DNA from: Ditylenchus dipsaci
Lineage: Eukaryota; Nematoda; Chromadorea; Rhabditida; Anguinidae
Length of the DNA: 64,000 nucleotides
Assembly (NCBI GenBank): GCA_004194705.1
Contig: SADC01000939.1
Span: forward strand, 106,235 to 170,234
Reading direction: 5' to 3'
A model generated the notes under the pieces. The model worked only from the letters and a program-made list of their open reading frames with translations. It had not been told where the DNA came from and did not search any database. This document shows positions 54,068-64,000 of this stretch, in pieces; the first letter of the stretch is position 1; every line of letters begins with the position of its first letter. The position numbers and the translations under genes were made by a program.

Positions 54068-56508
54068 GGGGGACTTCTACGGCTTCTTTTCGACATTGAC
54101 TGCTACTTCACTTCACATACACTTTTTTCGCATTTTTTGTTTTCTCATCTCAGATGTCCTTACACCGTTTGTAACTGAGATTCTCCTATTTCGATTGAGT
54201 GGTCAAACAGCCTGATTAAAAATAATTTTCGAGAAGATCAAAACGAACTCACACTAAAAACCGTGGTTTTTTACCTAGGCCACAGGGTTTCAAAACTCGA
54301 ATTTGTGTTCAGTTTAACTCAAACAAAACGCCAAGATTTTGAAATGAATATAACGGATAACAAATGTGCAAGACCGGTGCATTAGGAACATTACTTTTAA
54401 TGGATCATACCAACTTCTTCATCGACCGTCATACACCAGCACTAAATAATTGTGAAATGAGGTAAGCACACGATTAATTGATGTTAAAATTAACTATTTC
54501 TTTGAAAGCCTGTTGAATTCTGCAACTGATAAGAGCCTTAGTGACACAAAATTATTTCCGATTATAAAGATACAATCGAATAACTAAAACAACTCAAAAT
54601 TGGGAATGTCCATCAATGGCTTTCTAAAAAAAATTGTAAAAAAGAATTTTTTCGGAAGTCTTTTGCGCCTTTCTTGTTCAGCGCGAATTCTGAACAAAGC
54701 GCTCCCATTAGCACAAACCGCAAACTGTTGCAGTTCACACCCCACTCTACCACACACCGAAAAATTCCAACGAAACATATTAATTTTACATGAATAGGAA
54801 CAAATTTTATTCGTAATAAACAACAATACTTGCAAAGCAAAATGATTGCAAAACGAAATTAACTTGCGTCAAAGAAATTGCTAGAAGTGACCAGTGACTT
54901 GAGGCTCTCGATTACGCCCTTACTGAGATTATTGTCGCCTCCAACACTTGAGAAATCTTTGCTCTGAGTCCACTGATTTTCAATCTTGCCAAAACTTGGA
55001 TCAATCAATGAAGAAATCGACTCCTGGAACTTAGTAGATTGGCACGGAAATACGAAGCCATCTGCATCGCTTCCCCATCCACATTTCTCAAGAAGTAAAG
55101 GAACACAGTCTACGCTGTTCTGCATCGGCTGGCCATCATTTCCAAGGAAGCCAAACAATTCAATCAGAGTCTGCTGGCCAATTGATGCGTAATACTTGAC
55201 GACAAGCTCCAGCTGAATGGCAGTTACACGATTAAGCAGCTCCGGCACATACGGTCTGAAATGAATGTGGGTTAGAGGGTGTGGTACATGTGGTTAAAGG
55301 GCCTGAGAATTTCACAGAAAGACTTACTGAAGCTGCGCATCCAATTGCCACGCGACAGTTTAACTGAGAGGATGGATGGCTTTGGCTTTGGCATCATCTT
55401 GAGCTTGTTTTGACTGCAATTTTGCTACAAAAATATTGATGTTTCCAAAATTTCGCACACATTGGAAAATACAACCACCAAAAAATTACTTACATAGACG
55501 AGCTCTACGCATCATGTTTGCTTGTTCGGCAGCTCGAATTTTGGCTTCATCTAGTTTCTGCTTCTTCGGCCTTTCTTTTCCCCATCTTTTCTTGACTGCG
55601 GCTGCACGAATTTCGGAGAGAGACAGTCCACTTGACTTAGCGCACATCCTTCTGGTGGAAACCATCTTCAGATCTAAAATTACACCAAATTCATTTGCAT
55701 TGAAAACCTCAAATTTTGCATTTTTTGAGCATTTTTATATACCAAAAGAAAGCTAACATTATCTTCTATCTTTTAACCAAAATAGAATTTTCAAAACCAA
55801 GAGTTTTACAAACGAGAGAGCATCAACAGCAAACAACTGGCATTTTCTCGAGTGAAAATAAGGATTTTTGCGTTTTCCATCTAAATTTTGCATAAGACAC
55901 CCTAAATTGCATTTTTTGCATACGTCCTTGGTACCAAAATGCAGTAAAATTACTCCTCTATCAATCCCTAGATTGCTTTTCTCAGAGAAGAATCAATTCA
56001 AAAGATCATTCAAGCTTTTTTAGAACGACACTCAAATTCTTATTTCGATATTTTTTAAAGATAATCAATCAAAATTTTCTAAATTTCGATGGTTTTTGGG
56101 TGAGTGATGGCTCTATCGATAGCCCAGATCACAGGGAATCTTACAGTCAGCAAACTTGACAAAACTTGCTACAAATTATTCATAAATGACTGAAGCAAAG
56201 GAAAATGAAAAATTAACATAAAATTGATAAACTAGGATGAAATTTTTGAATTGGCGCAAAAATCCCTACTGAACACAAATTCGAGTTTTGAAACCCCGTG
56301 AGGCGTCTTTAGTGGAGTTTAACCTTATATTTGGTGTAATTTTCTTGAAATTATTTTTAATCAGGCTGTTTGACCACTCAATCGAAAGAGGAAAATCTCA
56401 GCTACAAAACGGTGTAAAAACATTTGAGATGAAAAAACAAATTATGTGAAAAAATGTGTGTGAATTGAAGTAGCAGTCAATGTCAAAAAGGAGCCGTAGA
56501 AGTCTCCC
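54068..56508. mobile_element. Unit with about 250-bp inverted arms enclosing a spliced gene
   Basis: The left arm 54068-54345 and right arm 56225-56508 are reverse complements at high identity: GACTTCTACGGC, GACATTGACTGCTACTTCA, GATTGAGTGGTCAAACAGCC and TTTCAAAACTCGAATTTGTG appear in mirrored order. Between them lies the minus-strand gene 54859-55665. No transposase is visible. This could be a composite or gene-capturing foldback, or a gene that belongs to the element. Confidence 0.7.
54859..55665 (-). CDS. Unrecognised spliced gene inside the inverted-arm unit
   Basis: Three exons in phase (minus): 55494-55665, 55328-55424, 54859-55255. The start MVSTRRMCAKSSGLSLSEIR follows an ATTTTAG acceptor-like stretch. 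Exon 1 is basic and predicted helical (KKRWGKERPKKQKLDEAKIR). Exon 3 reads YVPELLNRVTAIQLELVVKY, YASIGQQTLIELFGFLGNDG, LLLEKCGWGSDADGFVFPCQ and ends LKSLVTSSNFFDAS. The helix-then-'GW..D.DGFVF' layout faintly recalls the end of a PCI winged helix (CSN8/PSMD8/eIF3K type), but exon 1 does not fit those families, so I give no name. An in-frame TAA (55360-55362) interrupts exon 2 between HPLS and TVAWQLDAQ. Either it is a sequence error, or the gene is broken. Confidence 0.5.
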
Positions 56509-56512
56509 TTTT

Positions 56513-57835
56513 TAAAGCCCTCCCCAGACTTCCGCGAGGCACGAGACGAAATTACTCGAAAGTTACACGAGACACGTTTTTTGTCTCGCGAGACAAAGTC
56601 ACATAACAGATATGTCTCGCGAGACACGTTAGGCGTCTCGCGAGCCGTGTTTTCAAAAACCACAGTCACACCTCACAGTCACACACAGTGAGGGTCACAC
56701 CTCAGATCACACTCACAGTCACAGTCATACTCACAGTCACACTTGATATGAGTGTGAGTGTGACTGTGAGTGTGACTTTAGTGTGACTGTGAGTGTGACT
56801 TTAGTGTGACTGTGAGTGTGACTGTGAGTGTGACTGTGACTGTGAGTGTGACTTAAGAGTAACTGTGACTCAAGAGTAACTGTGAGTGTGACTTTTGTGT
56901 GACTGTGAACTCCGCAGTAGTGCAGTGTGTGTGTGACTTTTCGTTTTTCAATGTATTTTTATAGATGTCTCCGATCAGTCACTCTCAAGGCTCAAGCGAG
57001 AAAAGGCGACGCAGAAATTACATTTGGGACATGTATGAAAAGGAAGAAAATTCGCATGGTGAAATCAAGTGGAAGTGTAGCGAATGTCAAGTGGTGAACG
57101 TTTTTTTATTGATTTTCGTATTTTTAGCCATATAAATACTTCAGCGTCTAAGCAATTATCCAACATCCGTCTCTAGGCGTTGGGAATTTCGATCTCAAAT
57201 TTCTGAAGAGATAGCCAACTCGAACAGCAGGTACTACTACTGCTGTATCAAACGATACAAGTTTTTATCTGTCCAGGGACTCAAGAGTACAGAGTACAGC
57301 TTTTATCGATGTTTTATCTATTCCGTGCATGTCCGTGAATTTGATGCTTCATCCTCTGGTACGTGAACTATTTTATGAAATGAATCCTAAGATCGAGGTA
57401 TGAGAAAGACTTCATATATCTAGCTTACACTCTTTTAGTTTCCAAGTAGCTTCAACGCATTAAGAAACATGCTAACAAATCGGCTGGACAGAGTGAAGCA
57501 AGCCTTGAAAGTCTACTTCAATAAAACTGCTCATCGATTCTCTTTGACCTGCGATGTTTGGTCCGACAAAGGTTCGAACAATGCTTATCTAGGTATAGAA
57601 TAGACCTATAACATTATTTAACAGTATTAATTTGAACACAGGAGTGGCCTTGCATTACTGTAATGAGTTCGCCGTGCTTAAGCGTGTGACTGTGACTTTA
57701 GTGTGACTGTGAGTGTGATGTGACTTAAGGGTGTGAGTGTGAGGTGTGACTGTGGTTTTCGAAAACACTGCTCGCGAGACAAAGTTGCCTTGTCTCGCGA
57801 AACGGAAGGACTCGCGAGACAATTATATATTTTTG
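56513..57835. repeat. TCTCGCGAGA-rich element, copy 1, split by a hAT insertion
   Basis: It contains at least six TCTCGCGAGA or near-identical palindromes, with TTTGTCTCGCGAGACAAAGT and CACATAACA in the order also found inverted at 60660-60856. The terminal TTAAAGCCCTCCCCAGAC resembles the other copy's CTTAAAGCCTCCTCAGAC. The element is interrupted at 56645-57770. Confidence 0.78.
56645..57770 (+). mobile_element. Second hAT element, 8-bp duplication CTCGCGAG
   Basis: The right end in reverse complement reads CAGTGTTTTCGAAAACCACA; the left is CCGTGTTTTCAAAAACCACA. Direct 8-bp repeats CTCGCGAG flank it (56637-56644, 57771-57778). Internal ends are runs of GTGTGACTGTGA (56690-56940, 57680-57745). 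Coding remnants on plus: a BED-type start at 56965 (RRRRNYIWDMYEKEE, IKWKCSECQ), FPSSFNALRNMLTNRLDRVK and FSLTCDVWSDKGSNNAYLG (57440-57592), then GVALHYCNEFAVLKRV (57642-57690), as in hAT transposases. Only 1.13 kb, so the core is deleted. Confidence 0.82.
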
Positions 57836-57941
57836 CTTAAGTGTTCAATCAGTCGATTTTGGCTGTGTTGCTTTTCGGCATTTCGCGTTTCAAAAAGCGC
57901 CAGTTTCAAAAATGTCCCGTTTTCGTCATTAGCCGTTTCGA

Positions 57942-58727
57942 GCATGGTGAGGAAATCGTACAAAGACGGTACATTCGTACAAAATTTTCAAACGACAATT
58001 TTTCGCGAATTGTACAAGCAAACGCACGTACATTTTGGTACGCTTTTTATTCTCCTTTCTTTTTTACCAAACCCTTCTTTTTTTTTGGCAAAACCCTCCT
58101 TTTTGATTTGTGACTATTGTTTTAAAGGTTCCGTCAATAACTCTGTGGTCGGATAGCCTCTAATGACATGATTTGGTGACTATTCGATGTGTGATATTGC
58201 TATCAAAGTCCTATATGGTCAATAATTTGCAGGTAATTCTGGCAACCATCCAATTCACGTAATGCATTGGCCACAATGGAGGTGTGAGGTGCGAGGTTTG
58301 AGATGCGACATGCGAGCAACATCTTTTAAAATTTTATTTTTATAACCGATAGTGGGAAAATTCATTTTATTCAGCAGTGGCCTTAAGAATAGGTCAAAAA
58401 CTTTTCAGATCATAAAATGACAAAATACGGCTGAGCTACATCACCTCAAAAACTTCGACCTCGGATACATTTTCTCGCGATATATTTTCTAAAATCAAGC
58501 ATGACCAACCAAAAAAAAGCATCTGGTGAAAACAAAACAGAAAAAATGGAGTGCCGGCCAACTGTACAAAAGCGTACAAAAATGTACAACAAGCGAGCAA
58601 AAACCGTACAAAAGTTTTGTACGGATTTTGTACATTTTCGCACATTTCGCTTTGTCAAAACGCCAAAGCATTTTTGTACGAATGTACCGTTTGTACGATT
58701 TCATCACCATGGTTTCGAGCAGTGTTT
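57942..58727. repeat. Element with GTACAAA-rich inverted ends
   Basis: TTTCGAGCATGGTGAGGAAAT then CGTACAAAGACGGTACATTC at left; GAATGTACCGTTTGTACG then ATTTCATCACCATGGTTTCGA at right. Many GTACAAA/TTTGTAC pairs occur inside. It immediately abuts the palindrome at 58720-58878. Confidence 0.7.
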
Positions 58728-58878
58728 CATAACTGACACTGGCACCAAAACTGGTAGCTGACACTGGTAATTACCAGGCTGGTAGCTGGCAAATTATCGA
58801 TTAATTACCAGCTACCAGCCTGGCAATTACCACTGTCAGCTACCAGTTTTGGTACCAGTGTCAGTTATGAAAACACTG
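58720..58878. mobile_element. hAT-like MITE
   Basis: CAGTGTTTCATAACTGACAC and, inverted, GTGTCAGTTATGAAAACACTG. The interior is a hairpin of GGTAGCTGACACTGG/CCAGCTACC repeats. The CAGTGTTT ends match those of the hAT at 56645, so it could be mobilised by the same transposase. A clear 8-bp duplication is not visible. Confidence 0.62.
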
Positions 58879-59039
58879 GTTATGAAAACACTTATAACAC
58901 TGGTTTCCAGTGATATAAATTTGATCTTTTACCGTTTAGGACAGAAATTTCTGGAGATTTTCGGTTTTCGATAATATTTTTTTGGAATTTTTCTGTTCTC
59001 AAAAAAAATAATTTGGATATTATCTTTTTCTCTAGTATT

Positions 59040-59280
59040 TTTTGAAAAAAGTTTGGGGAAATAATTGATTCTGCCAAAATCAATTATTTCCAAAACTCAA
59101 AAAATACCCGAGAAAACGGCATTTTACCACTGTCAACCATCTTCAGCATGCTCGAATCAGTACATGAAACAAGTTTTGGAACATGTAAAACGTAAAAAAA
59201 AATTTCTCCAAGTGGACGACACCCTCGTTTAGTTGGTTCATACTTAAATTCAAATTCCCGCAAAATTTAGGTATAATCTT
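59040..59280 (+). repeat. Half copy of the 15.9-16.6 kb palindrome family
   Basis: TAATTGATTCTGCCAAAATC, CGAGAAAACGGCATTTTACC, CCATCTTCAGCATGC and CCAAGTGGACGAC appear in the order of the 16.1-16.4 kb arm and of 50215-50430. Confidence 0.6.
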
Positions 59281-59339
59281 TAATAAACTACTATTTCCAA
59301 TTTTAAATGGCATCAGGAATCGGATTTGTTAAGACCGAA

Positions 59340-59760
59340 ATTTCGATTTCACCTACCTAAATGCAGAAACCCGGGATAGGTAGCCTAGGATCAGGTGGAT
59401 ATCCACCTGAATGTCCCAAAAAATCTTCAAAAAATTTAAAACAAATATAGCTATCATACTTAAAATTTCATACGAAACATGATTCGATAGGGCCAAAAAC
59501 TACTCGGCTACTCCCCAACTACTCAGGTGGGTACTAGTAGGTAAATAGATATCAATCTATGCCGGTAGGGTGGGTAGGTAGGCCTGTATGGTAGGTGGGT
59601 ATATCAGTAAAGTGGGTATAAGCACAATAGGGGGTGGTTATGTAGACCTGGAGAGAGGATCCGTGAAAAAATTGGAATCTTCGATGATTTCTTTGTACAT
59701 ATACATCAGCAAAGAACAAGCACAAAACTGACCTATAACGAAGCTTTCCAAGAAAGAGTG
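59340..59760. other. Low-complexity GGTAGGTAG-type stretch
   Basis: TACCTACC/GGTAGGTGGG variants (59350-59650) resemble the patches at 26780-26880 and near 30890-31010. They may be a degenerate simple repeat. No gene seen. Confidence 0.45.
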
Positions 59761-60015
59761 TGCAAACTCAGATGCCTCCGAAAACAAAATCTCCCAAACT
59801 CATTTTTCCAAAAAAATCAAATTTGCAAACTCATTTCTCCAAAAAAACTCAAATTCCCAAACTCATCTTGTCGAAAACGGAATATTTCGAAAAAAGCTCC
59901 TGAAAACGACAAATGCCGAAAACGGCTAATGACGAAAACCGCAATTGACGAAAACCGACATTTTTGAAACCGGCGCTTTTTGAAACGGAAACGCCGAAAA
60001 TCAATACAGCCGTCG
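59755..60015 (-). repeat. AACGACAAATGCCGAAAACGG repeat, inverted partner of 57855-57955
   Basis: CCGAAAACGGCTAATGACG, TTTTTGAAACCGGCGCTTTT and TGAAACGGAAACGCCGAAAA mirror TTTTCGGCATTTCGCGTTTC..GTCATTAGCCGTTTCG at 57855-57955. The left part also has tandem CCAAACTCATTTTTCC units (59785-59865). Confidence 0.62.
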
Positions 60016-60659
60016 ATTTTTGGTTGTTGTGTGGTTGTTTGTCGCATTTATTCTTTATTTTCCACGTCATTCATGCAATCTTCTTGTGAATTTTCAAATA
60101 AATTACTTTTTTACTCGAAATAGCAGAAATGTGGTGATTTCTACACACAGCGCCTAGAAATCGCCAAATCGTGACGGGTGACAAATCGGACTAAAAAGTT
60201 TATCAAAGACACCCGCGGCCGATTTGCCCTTGTGCATACGCTATACACATTTTGTCCAAGCGGTTCTTGAAAATAAATAGCCTCCTGTACTGTTCAGCGT
60301 ATCAACAATTACCCAAAGCATTTTGACTGATGTTAGTAATTCAGACAACGGAATTCGGTGTTCTCTCCTCAAAATTGAATCGCTGAGAATTCTATCTCAA
60401 GAGTTTACCATTGAAATATGGCGTTGCTACGCTTGTCCAATCTTTTTCATTTTCTTTGATTTTGAACCTTTACGGGGTATATTAATCAAAATATAAAACA
60501 TGTTCAAAAAAAAGGGCGCGGACTCAAAAAGTTACAAGAGAAGTCAAACATCCTCACGCAGAAATCATAGGATAATTGTTAATCTTGTGATAAGAGGTCA
60601 ACTTGATGAATAATAGCTGTTTAACTGTAACTATTACAACTTTTAGATGGCGCTAAGAA

Positions 60660-60856
60660 ACTAGAAAGCCTTCGGTTTATTATTTCGAGCCCAACAATTT
60701 TTTGGCTGAAAATAATTTTGTCTCGCAGGTCTGTCTGTCTCGCGAGACAAAAAGCACCATGTTTCGCTAGACATGTTACGTGACTTTGTCTCGCGAGACA
60801 CATTTTTTGTCTCGCGAGAAGTGTCTCGTGTCTCGCGGGTCTGAGGAGGCTTTAAG
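60660..60856. repeat. TCTCGCGAGA-rich element, copy 2
   Basis: Inverted relative to 56513; five TCTCGCGAGA-like palindromes; ends with GGTCTGAGGAGGCTTTAAG. Uninterrupted, so it shows the pre-insertion state of the copy split by hAT. Confidence 0.75.
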
Positions 60857-61782
60857 AAAACGCAAAAAACAGATTTGCGAAATGTTTGCTCTAGGCTGAG
60901 ATATGAGGTCCATAGGGCGAGAGATTATTAGAGAGGGGTATTAATAAGTAAACACGGTATTCTCTTTTGTTCCTTTTTTCACCCCTCGGTTTAAAAATGA
61001 AGCCCACTCAGACATTTTGACACAAGAAAAGCGGATTGTGTAATTTTCAGTGTATAATTTTTCAATAACACTGTAAAGGTAGTGTTAGAGGGAGGGGAGG
61101 ACGGTATCCATAGTCGCACGGTCGCCGGCTTTTTTTATAAAGATACTCTTAGCATAAGTTTTTCTGGAATCTAAAAGTAAGTCATTGGCAGTCTCGAAAA
61201 AAAGTTATAGGCAACGCTGACACCCAAAAAATTGTCAGGTCGCACATGCAACTATGACGGTTTCTCACTTTATAATAGCGTAGTCATATATAATCGACTC
61301 TCTTATAACTTGCATTCCTTATAACATACCCTTCTATATAGCGTACTTCTGAGAACGGTCCTAGGATTACGTTATAAAGTCAATCGAGGGCAGTGCTCGG
61401 ATATATATTCGGATACAGATCGATATGTGATGCGAAAATCGCAATTTCAAGAATGTGTTTTTATCTATAAATTTATTGCATTTTCCAACAACTGTCTATA
61501 ACTTAACCTTTAAATCGGTCTTTTAGCCTCCTTTGATCTTACTCCACCATCATTTTGTTCCGAGGACTCCTATTGAACCGAGTTTACTGCATGATCTCTT
61601 TACGCCTATCTGCAGATGCAGCATATATTTTAACATGTTTTTTACAGAGTTGGTAAGAATGGATGGAACGTCACGCATAAAAGACGGCTTCTTTTTTGGC
61701 TAAGCCTTCAATCTCTTTTAATTCTTCACTGAGAGTCTAACTAGGCATCATTAATATAAAAAAGTTAATAAACAGAGTTCTC
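60857..61782. other. Intergenic, fragments only
   Basis: A degenerate hairpin related to the pogo-like MITEs (ATAATCGACTCTCTTATAAC .. GTTATAAAGTCAATCG) lies at 61290-61388. Otherwise no exon or repeat recognised. Confidence 0.4.
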
Positions 61783-62117
61783 TCAGTGCTCATAGTCTTT
61801 TGCCAGTAGTGCTGGCTCGATGGAAATGTTATTATCCATAAAAATATTAGATGTCTGAGTCGCTTCCTTTTCTTTCGTTGCTAAGGCTTTATACCAGCTC
61901 CTTAATCCATCTTTTGACTTGTCATCCTCTGTGTTTTTCCTATGCTGTTGTTGCAATTTTTTGACTTTTTCGCCGTGGGTGTTTGCTGTTTGGTTAAAAG
62001 GAACAAGAGAAGATTTTTTTCTCGATTGAATAATGATTGTTTAGTTTCTGCCAGTTGTCCCGCGCCCCAACCTTCCAATTCTATGTGATCTGTAAAACAA
62101 AAAAGTTGTTGTTTCAT
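61783..62117 (-). CDS. 3' exon of an unrecognised gene
   Basis: The minus strand reads HIELEGWGAGQLAETKQSLF, then shifts frame within an A7 run (about 62013-62019). It continues SSLVPFNQTANTHGEKVKKL, QQQHRKNTEDDKSKDGLRSW, YKALATKEKEATQTSNIFMD and ends LLAKDYEH with TGA at 61783-61785. Adding one A joins them. Composition is hydrophilic, rich in Lys/Gln/Glu, perhaps coiled. TTTTTTGTTTTACAG just upstream of GATCACATAG is a good splice acceptor, so the ATG at 62115-62117 may not be the true start. No family recognised. Confidence 0.5.
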
Positions 62118-62157
62118 TTTTGTATCATCTAATTATCTTTATAAGTATGTATTTCAG

Positions 62158-62348
62158 TCAGGGTTCGTAATGAAAAATTTCGAAAAAGGACATTTGGGTA
62201 AAAAAGATTTATTCCATTTTATCCAGTGCTTATTGCTATTTTGGAGCGAAAAACAAAAGGTTTTGACTAAAAACTCAAAAATAAAAAAGATTTTGGGTCC
62301 CGAAAAAAGGACAAATTTTTTTTAAAAAAGCACGATCACGAACCCTAA
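62158..62348. mobile_element. hAT-like MITE with AGGGTTCGT ends
   Basis: TCAGGGTTCGTAATG at left and CACGATCACGAACCCTAA at right. The interior (AAAAGGACATTTGGG, CCAGTGCTTATTGCTATTTTG) is similar to stretches at 1580-1650, 17440-17610 and 62440-62530, so this family is dispersed and often degraded. Confidence 0.58.
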
Positions 62349-63463
62349 TTTCAGTAGATTTTATCTAAAAGCTGTTATTTAATATAAATCTTGCTGCGAT
62401 TAAAGTAAATGTTACAACACGATATTGATCTCAAAATTTTTTACACAAAAGAAATTTGTGCAAAAAAAGACATTTTGACCATCTTTGAAGGAAAAGAGTC
62501 ATTTTACTTAGTGCTTATTGCCATTTCAAAGCAAAAAAAATTGGACGCTACTGTCATATACCCACTTAAGCTTAGCCTTAGCGCAAGGTAGACCAGTGCT
62601 CGATAGGACAGGCTCGAACGGGTAAATTTTTTAAACCCTTTTTTTGGAGCTAGTAAAGAAAACACCCGCTCCCCGATAAAATTTCAGTTATAAAAATAGC
62701 TGACAGTTTTTGTTTTAGGCTCGATGTAGGCCAGCGTATGTTAGCCCGACTGAAGAATGTTTTAAAAACACTTTCCGGGATTTTAATGGGTCTCTAAAAG
62801 TCACTTGTTCAAAATTTGTCCCCGCCAATTTGAAAACTTTTCCGAATATTTAAAACACTGCACGGATTTTTCAGCTTGGTTTCTAACAAAACCTGGAATT
62901 CAAAAGCATGTTTTTTTGAGTACTTATGTCATTTTTCGATTTTTCTTGTTAAAAAAATTTGCAAATCTTTATATAGTATTTGGACTGTGTCCGTGAGGAT
63001 TTTGAATTCCGCCAAATACTTTTAGCCCATTTTTGCTATTTTGGATTTTTTATGAGGTTTTGGCTGAGAAAAACTTTTTGTGTGTACACGATCACTATTG
63101 TTCGCCAGCTCCTCGCGCGTCGAATAAAAAAAAGAACGGGCGAAAAAAGAGCCGTTATTTAGGGGATCTCGGCATTTTTATCCAGGTACTCAGAAAGAGT
63201 AGGCTGATTCAAGTTGTCATTTAAATCTTTTGTTGTCTGCAAAGGAATTCAAAATTTTGGCGCTTTTGTTCGTAGTTTTTTTAATGATATAGTCATTTAG
63301 TAATTGTTAGTAATCGTTGATTAGAGTTTGCTGTATTTGTATCTGCGCCAGCTCATACTATTATTTAGTTGATTAGGTCTGATATTTTTGTCTTCGTTCA
63401 TTGTTATTCACTTCTGTTGTTTTTACGTGAATTTCAGTTTCTCGATTCATAACCAAGATAACG
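62349..63463. other. Repeat fragments, no gene seen
   Basis: It contains degraded pieces of the AAAGGACATTT family (62440-62530), the GCCAGCGTA..repeat (62640-62760) and the TCCCCGCCAATTTGAAAAC foldback (62810-62900). The rest is T-rich. Confidence 0.45.
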
Positions 63464-64000
63464 ATGGCAGCAAGGTGGTGCATTCTATCCAAACGCTCAG
63501 AAGTGAGTCATTAATTGGTGGTGGTCGTGAATTAATTTTATGATCTTTTAGGAATCCTGAAGATGGTGTGGCTGTGCATGGCGATCAAGGCAGAAGTGGT
63601 GCTCAATGCAAGTGCTAATGGAGGACTATCAAACCGGAAGTGGTGTCAAGTCAATTCAGTCTGGAATTGCTTGAGGCGCAGATTCGCCTGTTGGATGTTG
63701 TGGTGCTACCATGTAAGTGGTCTCAGCGATACATTGTAAGTTATTTATTGGCTTCAGGTTGTCTTTGCAGTGGCTTAATACTCCCATTTGAGTGCAAATG
63801 CTCAAGTGTGAGTCGTCTCTCTAATGGTCGTCGTCAAATCAGTTCCGATCTTCAGGTGTCAAGTCAATGAGTCTGGAATTGCTTGAGGCGCAGATTCGCC
63901 CTGTTGGATGTTGTGGTGCTAACATGTCAGTGATCTCAGCGATACGTTGTAAGTTTATTTATGGCTTCAGCTTGTCTTTGCAGTGGCTTAATACTCCCAT
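63464..64000 (+). CDS. Possible gene start with duplicated exon-like block (partial)
   Basis: ATG at 63464-63466 gives MAARWCILSKRSE, then a GTGAGT donor at 63503. An exon-like GC-richer block follows (63553-63713, GTAAGTGG donor). A tract containing GTCTGGAATTGCTTGAGGCG, GATTCGCC and GGATGTTGTGGTGCTA is present at about 63658 and again at about 63870, and GTCTTTGCAGTGGCTTAATA likewise repeats. Phases do not join cleanly across the first intron. It may be a gene, a non-coding transcript or an element that continues past the window. Product unknown. Confidence 0.3.
63640..64000 (+). repeat. Tandem duplication, about 212-bp period
   Basis: Two copies of about 140 matching bases (63644-63787 and 63855-64000) in direct orientation differ by a few substitutions and one-base indels. 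Each has an acceptor-like CTTTGCAG before TGGCTTAATACTCCC. Confidence 0.8.

Overview
The window is nuclear DNA of an animal. The evidence is multi-exon genes with many very short GT-AG introns (about 40-75 nt), conserved animal proteins (coronin-7/POD-1, COP9 signalosome subunit 1, complex I subunit NDUFA2, an extended-PHD chromatin protein), AT-rich spacers, and a heavy load of foldback and cut-and-paste transposon remnants. Gene structure and protein style fit a nematode, perhaps a repeat-rich dorylaimian or mermithid lineage. That last step is a guess; no marker in the window fixes the species.

Layout. 1-2135: 3' flank of the first gene with MITEs. 2136-11129 (minus): coronin-7/POD-1, a two-propeller actin/Golgi protein, with MITEs in its introns. 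11130-22370: gene-poor, holding large palindromic elements that lie almost end to end (15.3-19.3 kb). 22374-22705 (minus): 3' end of an unrecognised gene. 22.8-28.2 kb: foldback elements and a 187-bp tandem repeat. 28257-29887: a 10-bp G-rich minisatellite. 30379-36249 (plus): an eleven-exon orphan protein, probably exported and lipid- or membrane-anchored. 36607-39060 (minus): extended PHD finger protein of TCF20/RAI1 type. 39808-40245 (minus): NDUFA2. It is divergent from 40742-43802 (plus), CSN1. 43.9-46.2 kb: pogo-like MITE, hAT element with 8-bp target duplication, ISXO2-like mini-element. 47-52.4 kb: inverted duplications and dispersed repeats. 52530-53095 (plus): a short CSN1-derived paralogue made only of the C-terminal PCI winged helix. 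54068-56508: a unit with 250-bp inverted arms that encloses a spliced gene. 56.5-60.9 kb: TCTCGCGAGA-rich repeats, one split by a second hAT element. 61783-62117 (minus): 3' exon of an unknown gene. 63464-64000: start of a possible gene with an internal 212-bp duplication.

Two cross-cutting observations matter to any user. First, nearly every conserved gene reads through only if one base is restored in a short homopolymer (coronin at five sites, CSN1, the PHD gene, a hAT BED finger, the 61.8-kb gene). This looks like systematic homopolymer contraction in the assembly rather than gene decay. Second, most non-genic DNA consists of inverted-repeat elements of at least a dozen families, several nested, which could form long hairpins if transcribed.

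Functionally the genes are unrelated housekeeping and regulatory genes: actin/Golgi trafficking, deneddylation control, respiration, chromatin reading. The only plausible regulatory sharing is the roughly 500-bp divergent spacer between NDUFA2 and CSN1.
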